In this document: piece by piece, positions 12,109-21,872 of the stretch | Layout: every line of letters begins with the position of its first letter | How positions within the stretch are numbered: the first letter of the stretch is position 1 | Source: Umbelopsis isabellina | Lineage: Eukaryota; Mucoromycota; Umbelopsidomycetes; Umbelopsidales; Umbelopsidaceae | NCBI GenBank assembly: GCA_016758905.1 | Contig: JAEPQZ010000004.1 | Coordinates: 1,302,001 to 1,366,000, forward strand | Reading direction: 5' to 3' | DNA length: 64,000 nt | The notes under the pieces: model-generated | Told to the model about the DNA's origin: nothing | The model's input: the letters and a program-made list of their open reading frames with translations, nothing else | Databases searched by the model: none | Program-made: the position numbers and the translations under genes

Positions 12109-14124
12109 ATGGCAGCAAGAGGTATACGAACTGTGCTTTGCATGTCCTTGCAACGGCAACTTTTGAAACGAGCAACACTTGAATCCTCTAGACAACTGAG
12201 ACAAATTACTCGACTCCATACCGGCAATATCACCAAACAAGCACACTCGGTTACAGCTAGTCAAACGAGCGCGCCGATCCGGACACAGAATGCCGTCGAG
12301 GACATATATGACGTTGTAATTGTTGGCGGTGGGGTTGCTGGAACCGCTCTTGCATGCTCTCTAGGTTGGTGGTATTGATTGTGATCATCACTATGTTGCC
12401 AATAAGTCTTTAACTGATATATATCATTCACTAACAGCCAGCAAACCTGATTTTCAATCAAAGAAGATCGCGCTTATAGAAGCGTTTGATTTGGCACCAG
12501 TAAAAGATTGGGTTCCATCAGAGGAGATATACTCTAACAGAGTAGTTTCTTTGACGCCTGCATCCGTTGACTTGCTAAAAGGTGAGCCATCCACACACGA
12601 AAAAAATCCAGATTAATAGTGGGTGACTGACCAGAGTATAGATATGGGTGCATGGAAACATCTTCATGAGGATCGTATCAAAGGATACCACGACATGCAG
12701 GTCTGGGACGCGGTTTCAGATGCTAGAGTCAAATTCAATACTTCTATGCTGGACGGAGGGTTGCATGACCAACCAATAGCGTGGATGATTGAAAACGTGC
12801 ATCTTCAAAATGGTATCCTTCAAAGTGTTAAGGAACACAGACTTGGAGGTGCAAACATAGAAATCCTTGAGAAAACAAAGGTCGAAAAAATCCTTTATGA
12901 GCCTATTGATGTTGGACAAGCGCAGCAAATGGATCTGTCAGACTGGCCGGCTATTTCATTGAGCAATGGTCGTACTTTAAAGGCTAGACTTCTGGTAAAA
13001 TCACTTCAACTGGCGATATGGACTTTTTCGAAAACTGGACAAAAATCTCATCGTTGTTTTTGTAGGTGGGTGCGGATGGTGCCAATTCACCTGTCAGAAG
13101 TTTTGCAGGTATCAATTCGCTTGGTTGGGATTATGATACTCACGCGGTGGTGGCCACACTTGAGATGGACAAAAGCAGAAGCAACGACACGGCTTGGCAG
13201 AGATTTTTACCCACTGGTCCTATCGCCATTTTACCAGTAAGAAAAGGGGAGATTGTTGCCGAAATGGAGAGAATCATAGACTAAATTATATTAAATAGCT
13301 TAAAGACGGTACTTCCTCCATGGTATGGTCAACTAAACCACATTTGGCAGCAGCTATCAAAGCTTTGCCTGAAGAAGCCTTTTGCGACCTCGTCAACGCC
13401 GCCCTTCGTTTATCAGTTGCAGATATTAAATACTTGTACAAAGAAATGATTGAGAACAAGGAATCATTTAGTAATATTATAACGGAAGAGTTGGAATGGA
13501 GAGAGACTGCTGGTCAAAAATCAATGACGATGACAGAAAACAGCATTAATGAGGCTGCACTTCCACCAAGGATAACAGGTGTCCAAAAGGACAGTAGAGC
13601 AGGCTTTCCACTACGTTTAAGAAATGCTGAAAGATATATAGCTGACCGAATAGCACTCGTTGGGTAAGTAGGCCGTTACAACTGATTATTTCGTCAGATG
13701 ATTGCTAAATTTTCGAGTTGGTTGTAGAGACGCTGCTCATACGATTCACCCACTAGCTGGTCAGGGCCTCAACCAAGGGCTGTTAGATATCCAGAAACTG
13801 TCAGAAGTGCTGGAAACTGGTTTGCGTAACGGTGAGGACTTGGGCCATATACATCTCTTGAGTAATTACGCCTCAAATAGATACGGTCGCAATGTAGCAA
13901 TGCTGAGTGCTTGCGATAAGATCCATCGACTTTTCGGAACAGAATTTGAGCCTATTGTACTAGCCAGATCATTTGGATTCCAGGCCGTGAATGCGTCTGA
14001 ATCCATTAAGGTACGCAACCACATAGCTGATATTTGTAGTCATATTTTGTAACAGTGTTAACCAACATAATTTCGGTAGGCCGAGATCATGAAGTATGCC
14101 ATGGGTCTTGAAAAATCAGCATAG
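12109..14124 (+). CDS. COQ6: ubiquinone biosynthesis monooxygenase COQ6
   Basis: Flavin-dependent hydroxylase of the coenzyme Q pathway on the mitochondrial inner membrane, acting on C5 of the ring in yeast. A presequence rich in Arg, Ser and Thr (MAARGIRTVLCMSLQRQLLK) precedes the FAD-binding VVIVGGGVAGTALACSL. Next come SNRVVSLTPASVDLLK, a substrate-domain block, the second flavin motif VGADGANSPVRSFAGI and the third, ALVGDAAHTIHPLAGQGLNQ, split by an intron at VG|DAAH. The end is KYAMGLEKSA with the stop at 14122-14124. Six or more exons, about 510 residues, normal for the family. All three flavin motifs are intact, so the enzyme should be active. I chose the ATG at 12109 because it opens a good targeting sequence; an ATG at 12043 lies in the same frame but would reach into POLK's promoter. 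Confidence 0.95.
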
Positions 14125-14324
14125 TTTGCAGCAAGAAGACAGTTAGGCGTTGAAACAGTACCAGTTATAGATTTGTCTAATTAATGCCAATTTATGTGCC
14201 AAATTTACGCACCATAGAGACAGTGCGCACACATGGCAGTTTGACGTGCATAATAAAGACTATTGTCAAAATTTATTGAGACCAAAATTTCTCCAGCTTA
14301 ACGTTGTTGTGCTAGATCTCGAAA

Positions 14325-15231
14325 ATGGAACCTACTCGCGAATGGACACATGCACAACTTGAATCAGACAGTGTTAGTAAGAAGGACATTGTCACCTTCA
14401 TTCAGAATAACGCCAGTGCTGAGGTAAGTTCTCTCATAACTGCATATTATGGTTCGGCCGTTCATAGCCACTCACGTTCTTGTCTCAGTTCTTGATCAAC
14501 AATAAGTTGAATGGTAAACTAGCGTTGGTGGCGAAGAATAGCAAAAGAGAGAAACTAGTTGATGCATACGAACAGCTTTATGAAACAAAGAGTTTCCGGT
14601 AAAGAATGGAGCTTGATGTAATTCATGGAAATTAAAAAAGCTAACGTTTGGACTTGCAGAGGAGATGAAGCTGTCGATGCCGCAACTTTGACCAAAGTGG
14701 TCAAGAGTGACGAAACAGAGGAAAAGGGAGACAAGGAAGATGCTCCAGCTGAAGCAGAAGTTGTTCGATTCAAAAAATTGGATATCATGAAAAAGGGTAA
14801 CAAGACTTCATTCCCTCGAAAGGGTGATATGGGTAAAGTATCAAGTTTTTTAAATCATTGACGCTATGGCTGATAGATAATTAACGAATAGCTTTCCAGT
14901 TGGTGTATGGTACACAGGTACACTAGAAGATGGAAAAGTTTTTGATACCAATATTGGAAAGAAAAAGCCACAGCCATTGAAGTTTAAAGGTACTATTGCA
15001 TTGATTACTTTATTGATTATGTAGTAGTAAATAGCTAACATGGCGGACTCTTTAGTTGGAACCAATCGAGTCATCCGTGGTTGGGATGAGGCACTTTTGA
15101 CAATGAGTAAAGGCGAAAAATGCAAGATTTTTGTGGAGGCTCCATGGGCTTATGGAAAAAAGGGTATCGAAGGTGTAATTCCTCCCAATGCAAATTTGAT
15201 TTTCGAAATTGAACTTGTGTCGCTTGACTAA
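14325..15231 (+). CDS. FKBP3: FKBP25-type peptidyl-prolyl isomerase
   Basis: Nuclear FK506-binding protein homologue, about 210 residues in five exons. The N-terminal domain matches the basic tilted helix bundle of human FKBP25 (REWTHAQLESDSVSKKDIVTF, then FLINNKLNGKLALVAKNSKR and AYEQLYETKSFRG). An acidic linker (EETEEKGDKEDAPAEAE-type) follows. The FKBP domain is FPRKGDM|VGVWYTGTLEDGKVFDTNI, KVGTNRVIRGWDEALLTMS, APWAYGKKGIEGVIPPNAN and FEIELVSLD. The rapamycin and FK506 pocket residues Y, F, D, V, I, W visible in these blocks are kept. The charged 'KKKPQPLKF' insert after FDTNI is typical of FKBP25 and not of FKBP12. In animals the protein binds nucleolin, double-stranded RNA and chromatin factors; the role in fungi is unknown. 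It converges on the next gene with a 71-base gap. Confidence 0.93.
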
Positions 15232-15302
15232 AAGTATGGTGGAATGCCATCGAGAATTATTATATTACTAAAGAACTAGAAAAAGGCTTGATCTATAAAC
15301 AT

Positions 15303-16376
15303 TTACAATGATTTGTCGCGCACACCGGCATAATCCAGTACTGTGCTGACGAAATCTTCCAAGATATTGAAGTTATCGGCTTGCTTGCTCGATTTGTTCT
15401 TTGATGCAGTCATTAGACCAGGAAGAGGTTTTGGGCTGGCGTGTGGTTGATTTGGTGTTGTGAGAGCTGCTGTGCACTGTCCACGGTATTCCCAGGCTGC
15501 GGAAGACTCCATTCCATGCAGAGTGGGCAGAGCTCCAGCAGTAGGCGTCGTAGGAGACAGCGATGGCGTACTACAGGCAGAGAATGATGGTTTGGGTAGA
15601 GGTAGACTCATGGCAAACTTATCATCTGATTGCATCAAGCACTGGCTTATTGAAGGAAGAGCAATAGGTTTCTTGTGGCATGTAGCTGGCGCAGCCTGGC
15701 TATACGAATTGTAGACCGGATTGAATTCATCGCCGTAGCTATCTTCTGAAGAAAAACTACTCTCTGAGGTGGATGAGGAACGTCGTGGCATCAATGATGG
15801 GACAGGGGATTCAGGTGGGGCTTGATCACCCAAGAAAATCATACGTCTTCCTAGACGTTTAGCTATCTCTTCACGTATGAAAGCTTGCTTTGCTGAACAA
15901 TCATTGTCCCCAAATCTTTGGCGAGCTAGACGGTATACTCGACATCTCAGATCATTTCTTTTGTTCTTGTCTCTATTTTCAGCTCTCCATTTTCTCATGC
16001 TAATGGGGACAACGTAAAGTTAGTGAATGATAAATCAGTGTACATGACCTTTTTATAGGGACTGACCGCTCTGTGGTTTCTTGCTTGGAGACAATTTTTT
16101 TGGCATGCCCCTTCCATCGCTTTTGGTCTCGACTTCGTACATAGGGTATATTATGTATATTGGGATTTTCTAGATGCCTTTTACTATAAAAAGTTTGTTA
16201 GCTCTCAAAGTATGACTCAATTGCAAAACTTTCGCAATAGCTTACAGATTAGATCTAGTTGCGAATACTGAAAATGACAGAAAATCGATATATCAGTAAA
16301 GCTATAGGCGGTCAGCAACTAGTCAAATTAACCGTTCAGTGCATTTACCTTTTGGGCATTGTGAACAGGAAAACAT
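15303..16376 (-). CDS. C2H2 zinc finger plus DUF3020 regulator
   Basis: Putative nuclear regulator. Four coding exons join in frame. Exon 1 gives MFSCSQCPK, a 22-nt microexon (about 16246-16267) gives VFATRSNL, and the next exon gives KRHLENPNIHNIPYVRSRDQ and KRWKGHAKKIVSKQETTER. The last and largest exon opens MRKWRAENRDKNKRNDLRCR and VYRLARQRFG. The first part is one C2H2 finger (C-x2-C-x12-H-x6-H). The KWRAENRDKNKRNDLRCRV block fits DUF3020, a fungal domain of unknown function found in putative regulators. The remainder is Ser/Pro-rich (RRSSSTSESSFSSEDSYG; STPSLSPTTPTAG), with a C-terminal helix NFNILEDFVSTVLDYAGV that could bind a partner. About 285 residues. Finger and DUF3020 calls come from motif recall; target genes are unknown. 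Confidence 0.75.
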
Positions 16377-17694
16377 TGTACCAATGATTTTAAAAAAAAA
16401 AGATGTAAAGAAGAAATGTAATTGATGAAAGACGAATGATAAAGAAGCACGGATAAAAAGGAAGAAAATGGATCCTTTACAAATACCCTGAAGGATGTCA
16501 GTTTACAAAATGTGCATACAGTAGTAAGGATTTTAGCTAAATACTATAGCTATACTTTTTTTCCTAAAGAAAAAGAGGGATCATGCAAAGTAGGAGAGAA
16601 TAGTCAAATTCATTGTGTACCCATATGTACAAAAACTGTTTGTTCAAAGCGTTCATTTTTTATCTCCTGTTCCTTACTTGCTAGCGTCCTCGCTAATGGA
16701 TTCAGATGAAAAAGATCAAATAATGTGCCATGACTAAATCATAGCAATAACATAAATATCGGGGAGAATGTTGTATCATTATAAACGTTGCGGTTCAAAA
16801 AGTGAATGCAGTATCAGTTCTTTTTGCGTTATGGCCCTAGTCTATTTGTCCCTGCGTGTTGGGATACCAGAGCACGGAGAGACTTTGTTGCTAGGTGCCT
16901 GGCAAAAACCAACTCCTCTTGATCCCCTATTAGGTTTTGATTAAAGCGTTTATTGACCATTCTACTGTTTAGTAAAAGGTTGTAAACAAACGTTGGCCGT
17001 GCAGTCGATTTGACGGTTGTTGATATCAAAGGCCGTATTATGGTCATGGCTAAGCTGTTGTGAACTAACCCTTACCTTTCATTTTTCCCTATTCTGACAC
17101 AACGAGCTGCATACTCTGTGTTGATATTCCCGTTACCATGAATAGAGAGTGCGGCGTACATAAAAATATATATCATTATTGACCAAAACAGGAAGGGCAA
17201 ATGCCCTACTGCCTCAATCGCACATCGCATCATCCTCCACACAGACATTCTTGGAAAGTGCTATATAGCATGATCGGCCGGATCATGGTTGGTTCTTTGT
17301 ATACCCACTTTGTCGATTCTTGATCACACTCACTCCTATCCCGCCATTTTGAAGGGGTGTACATATATGTGCACTCCCCTTGCAGCAGGCTCCTGGATTA
17401 CTGAATACCTGGCCCTTACATTGTTACAAAATCCTCTTATTCACTGGCAATTTTAACTTTTCAGTAAAAGATTCAGGATCTGCACTATCCATTATTGTAC
17501 TTTCCGTGTTGCACCGCCTGTCACAAGCAAATTTCATTGTTTTAATGACATTTTAACTCACCAGTAATGGCACAAGAAAAAAAAAAGAAGACATGTTGGT
17601 TACAGATAGTTTGTTTATTTTTTTGTTGTTTATGGCAACAAAACTCTAGTGTGCTAAGCTGATTGCGGCTAAAACGCTAGCGCCGTTGATGTTT
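16377..17694. other. gene-poor 1.3-kb interval
   Basis: The largest stretch without a recognisable gene. The left part should be the 5' region of the zinc-finger gene and the right end the 3' region of ATP1. It has A/T-rich segments and a 72-codon minus-strand reading frame (16829-17047) that matches no family I know and has no clear splice partner. A TGATGA...CTGA pair at about 16424-16492 lacks a terminal stem. I cannot assign a function. Confidence 0.4.
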
Positions 17695-19628
17695 TTACAT
17701 GAAAGACTTGACATGAGCATCGCAAACCTCACGAAGCTTGTTCTCAAGTTCCTTGGAAAGAACACCCTTGGAGCGGATCTCCTCAAGGACATCGTTGTGG
17801 TTAGCCTTGACGTATTGGACAAAGTCCTTTTCCCATTCAACAATCTTGCCAACGGGGAGCTTATCGAGGTAACCGTTGACACCAGCAAAGACAATAGGAA
17901 CCTGGCTCTCAATGGAGAGAGGGCTGTATTGGGGTTGCTTGAGAAGTTCGGTAAGACGAGCACCACGGTTCAACAAGAATTGGGTGGAGGCATCCAAATC
18001 AGAACCGAATTGAGCGAAAGCAGCAACTTCACGGTATTGGGCAAGGAAAAGCTTGAGGGAACCAGCAACTTGCTTCATGGCCTTGGTCTGAGCAGCGGAA
18101 CCGACACGAGAGACGGAAAGACCGACGTTAATAGCGGGACGGATACCCTTGAAGAAAAGTTCGGCTTCCAAGAAAATTTGACCGTCAGTGATGGAAATGA
18201 CGTTGGTAGGAATGTAAGCAGACACATCACCACCCTGGGTCTCAATGATGGGAAGGGCAGTCATGGAACCGTAACCAAAGTCCTTGTTCATCTTGGCAGC
18301 ACGCTCGAGAAGACGAGAGTGAAGGTAGAAAACGTCACCAGGGTAGGCCTCACGACCGGGAGGACGACGAAGCAAAAGAGACATTTGACGGTAAGCAACA
18401 GCTTGCTTGGACAAATCGTCATAGATGATCAAAGAGTGACGGCCGTTATCACGGAACCATTCACCAATGGCAGCACCAGAGAAAGGAGCAAGGTATTGAA
18501 GGGGAGCAGCCTCGGAAGCGGTGGCAGCAACAATGATGGAGTACTTCATGGCACCAGCGTTCTCAAGAGTGGTGACAAGTTGGGCAACGGTGGAACGCTT
18601 TTGACCAACGGCAACGTACACACAGTACAACTTCTTGGCTTCATCAGAGCCGAAGTTCCAGTTCTTTTGGTTAAGGATGGTGTCGAGAGCGACAGCAGTC
18701 TTACCAGTTTGACGATCACCAATAATCAACTCACGTTGACCACGACCGATGGGAACCATGGAGTCGACAGACTTGATACCAGTCTGCATAGGCTCTCTGA
18801 CGGAGTGACGGGGCAAAATACCGGGAGCCTTGACTTGGACACGGGTACGGCCAATACTATCAAGAGGGCCCTTACCGTCAATGGGGTTACCAAGAGCATC
18901 GACAACACGACCGAGAAGACCAGGACCGACGGGAACGTCGACAATGGCACCAGTACGCTTGACGGTGTCACCTTCCTTGATCAAACGATCGTTACCGAAA
19001 ACGACAATACCGACGTTGTCAGGTTCCAAGTTAAGAGCCATACCCTAAAAACAATAAAAAATGACTGTTTAGTGGTTGCGCCTTAATCAACCGTTTCGAG
19101 TTGAACATGGCATCCGTACCTTAAGACCGCTGGAGAACTCAACCATCTCTTCGGCTTGGCAGTTCTTCAAACCGTAAACACGGGCAATACCGTCACCAAT
19201 GGAAAGGACACGGCCAGTCTCTTGGATATCAACGTCACCAGAGGCGCCGAGGATACGTTGCTCCAAGATGGAGGAAACCTCAGAAGTTTGGGGTTTGGCA
19301 GAAGCATAGCTGCGAGCAGCAACAGAGACTGCACCGAGGTTGAGGCGAGCCTGTTTGAAACAGTATTGTTTAGCAAAAGCGTTTGTAGGATAGCAAGTTA
19401 TTGTATATGTTCATGACAAAACTTCAAAGTTGCGCTAATTGCCACCTGTGCAGGTTTACAAGTGCAATTGGTTGCATTCGCCAAATACGTCCAGCATCGA
19501 AAATGGACATCTGCAGTGGATAATGAAGCGCAATTTGAACATGAATTGAATAGAATGTATCAAATACTCACAGCAGGGGCACGGAAAGCAGCACGAAGGG
19601 CTGTCAGGCGAGCAACGTTCCTGATCAT
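17695..19628 (-). CDS. ATP1: mitochondrial ATP synthase F1 subunit alpha
   Basis: Catalytic-core subunit of F1Fo ATP synthase in the mitochondrial matrix, three exons, about 550 residues. Exon 1 (ATG at 19628) encodes the presequence start [19 protein letters not shown]. Exon 2 continues [20 protein letters not shown], then [18 protein letters not shown] and [20 protein letters not shown]. Exon 3 is one long block: [21 protein letters not shown]-loop [53 protein letters not shown] (with the alpha-subunit catalytic-site Arg downstream in [11 protein letters not shown]-type sequence) and the tail [10 protein letters not shown]. Strongly biased codons (GTC, ACC, AAG) indicate high expression. 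Because of this bias the opposite strand stays open for over 460 codons, which is not a gene. It diverges from YRA1. Confidence 0.98.
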
Positions 19629-20048
19629 TATGATATTTGGGAGAAGCTTATATGCTGAGGTTAGGAACCAAGCCTCAAAATTTTGAGAGGGAAAACAAAA
19701 TAAGGGCAAGGATTTCTTGTGACGTAGACAATTTTTCAGCCTTTATTTTGCTCTAGTAAAAATATAATAAATGATTTGAGGCACAAGTTTTGTAAGTAAA
19801 TGGCCAGCCTGTAGCATTAAAATTATAATTTATTAAACATTGTAGACAACATTTTCATATGTTTGATCTTTTCCATATCTTATAGCGTCGCAGTAGTTCA
19901 TTTTATACTGGGGATGAGTGATGCACGTGACTAAAGTGACGCATACAAACGGCAATTTAAAAAGAGCTGACGACTCAGATGGGGGAGTTAACACCAATCA
20001 CATCTTTCCTCTTTTCTCACCTTTTTACCCCCATAATCAAAGAACATC
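19629..20048. promoter_or_regulatory. divergent promoter region, ATP1 / YRA1
   Basis: A 420-base spacer between two highly expressed divergent genes. A CCAATC box lies at about 19994, roughly 55 bases before the YRA1 start, and a pyrimidine-rich stretch (TTTCCTCTTTTCTCACC) follows it. The AT-rich middle may be a nucleosome-free region. Confidence 0.45.
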
Positions 20049-20973
20049 ATGTCTAACGACGGCGCATTGGATATGGCACTTGACGACGTTATCGTCACCA
20101 ACAAGCCCAACAGACGCGGAGGTCGACGTGGACCCTCTGGCGGAATTAACAAACGCAACACTGGTGGATCCAGAGGCAGAAATACTCCTTACTCGGTACG
20201 TTGATCAAAGTACAAAGGTGACGAAAAGACACTTCACGGGCCTCCACGCGTGAAACAGAGCTGTAAATTGCTTCACGGCCACATTAGTGGCTTTGACTTT
20301 TCTTGAAAAAAAGTCTTAATGTTTGCCGCATTGTGAAATGGCTGCTCTTCCACGTACTCTCCCGGAACCAAAATTTTTGTTCTGTTTAAAGGGAGATAAA
20401 TTACTGGTAGCAGCATAGAGGGAAATCCACATGACTTTGAGACGACAATTTTACACGAAATCTCGCGTACATTGGAGCTTGGCGTTGTCTTTTTGTTTCT
20501 GTTGGATGTGAACAAAACCTATCATTCGATATGCTGACCTGTGCAACCCACGTCAATTTTTCCCTTTTTTTTTCTTTTCATTTCTCGATATCAGCGCCCT
20601 AGTGCAAACACTCGTGCCATGCCAGCAAGAAGCAACCATTTGATAGTAGCCAATTTACACTATCAAGTTTCAGAGAAGGATCTTTATGTGAGCAACATTT
20701 TGTTCAGATTTCAAACCCTTCTCAGCCATCCTTTCAAACTGACTTGCTTGTCTGGTGCGACTTCAGGATCTCTTTGGCCAGATTGGCAGAGTGAAGAAGG
20801 CATTTATTCATCTAGGACCTACTGGAAAATCTACTGGCGTCGCCGATATCATCTATGATAGTCCCAGAGATGCGGAGAAGGCTTTGAATGCGTATAACAA
20901 TATTGAACTTGATCGTGAGTTAAAAAAAATTCTTCTGATAAACTTTGTTTGACATGAAGCAACTCAGGAACTG

Positions 20974-21013
<40 letters not shown>

Positions 21014-21343
21014 AAATCTCTGCTAGAACGCCCCATGAGAATCACTTACTCTACAAGCCCTGCGGTTCTGACCGCTATTGCTCAAACTCGATTGCAACCC
21101 CGTGCTGCGCGAGGAGGCAATACTCGCGGCGGACGCGGCGGCCGTGGTGGACGTGGTGGACGTAAGCCGACTGCACAGCCAAAGAAATCGCAAGAAGAGT
21201 TGGATGCTGAAATGGACAACTATATGCAAGCTCCACCAGTAAGTTTTGTCCTTTTTGGTGGCTAAATAAGTGGTTACCAAAGTTTTAAGTGATATAACCA
21301 AAATTTCTATTTTTAGTCGGAAGACACTGCTATGGAATCATAA
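20049..21343 (+). CDS. YRA1: mRNA export adaptor YRA1/ALYREF (THO subunit 4)
   Basis: Nuclear RNA-binding adaptor that joins TREX and hands mRNA to the export receptor. Exon 1 (20049-20195, 49 codons) holds an N-terminal UAP56-binding-like motif, ALDMALDDVIVTNKPN, then RGG-type sequence. After a 399-nt intron come ARSNHLIVANLHYQVSEKDL and DLFGQIGRVKKAFIHLGPTG, then DIIYDSPRDAEKALNAYNNI, an intact RRM. A long RGG box (RGGNTRGGRGGRGGRGGRK) follows, then the C-terminal helix KKSQEELDAEMDNYMQAPP, the second UAP56-binding motif, ending in AMES. About 200 residues, five exons, typical of the family. Intron 1 (20196-20594) is far longer than the other introns and uses the donor GTACGT. Another intron carries an (AT)n repeat. 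Confidence 0.95.
20980..21011. repeat. (AT)n microsatellite in YRA1 intron
   Basis: About 16 uninterrupted AT units inside an intron of the YRA1 gene, close to the 3' splice site at about 21027. Length should vary between strains. Confidence 0.9.
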
Positions 21344-21872
21344 AGGCGTTTTACCTTAGTTTCTAAATTTTTCAATCAAAGACTTTCTTTTTTCAAGAAG
21401 CAAATATAGCAGTATAACAATGACCTTTATCAAATCAACCAAGGATACTATGTTTTGTGTGATGATTTTACTTTGGGAAGTTGTAAATTTGATTTTGGCA
21501 CGGTTTCATTGTTTGTTGTGCGAATTTTCCTTTTACTCGCAGAGGTTCCGTGAACATGGTCTCAGACTGATCATAAATATAGAACACCGAGCTAACGAAG
21601 ACGAGAGAGTAGAGATTGGTTGTTGCTAGTATAGCTTAGATGTTGCTACAATGGATACATGACCTTTATTGGGCTGTGCAAAACATGACGTTGTAGGAAT
21701 AGCGTCGCACAGATCAAAACACTCCAGCAAATTACATGAAGTTCCTTGGTGCACCGGAAGAAGCTGTAATTCAGCCTCCGTCGTTCAAAATAAAGTGCCC
21801 CGAGTACTTGCCAAGAATCTTTTTTCTTCATTGCTTTTGTTCTGAATTCAAAAAAAAACCAACTTTTGCCTG
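21344..21872. other. YRA1 3' region and F-BAR gene promoter
   Basis: A 529-base spacer between two plus-strand genes. A minus-strand frame (21646-21936) is open for 96 codons but overlaps the F-BAR start and shows no family resemblance. No RNA gene was seen. Confidence 0.4.

Noticed and set aside
16424-16492. TGATGA ... CTGA pair suggesting a C/D-box snoRNA
   Set aside because: No terminal stem around the boxes and no visible D'/C' pair or rRNA-complementary guide; likely chance.
16829-17047. 72-codon minus-strand open frame in the gene-poor interval
   Set aside because: Has an ATG, but no recognised domain and no acceptable splice partner; a flanking GT...AG pair would make an intron of only about 20 nt.
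17686-19086. 466-codon plus-strand open frame opposite ATP1
   Set aside because: It lies antisense to the conserved ATP1 exon. Biased codon choice in ATP1 suppresses stops on the opposite strand; the translated sequence is Thr/Asn/Gly repetitive and matches no family.
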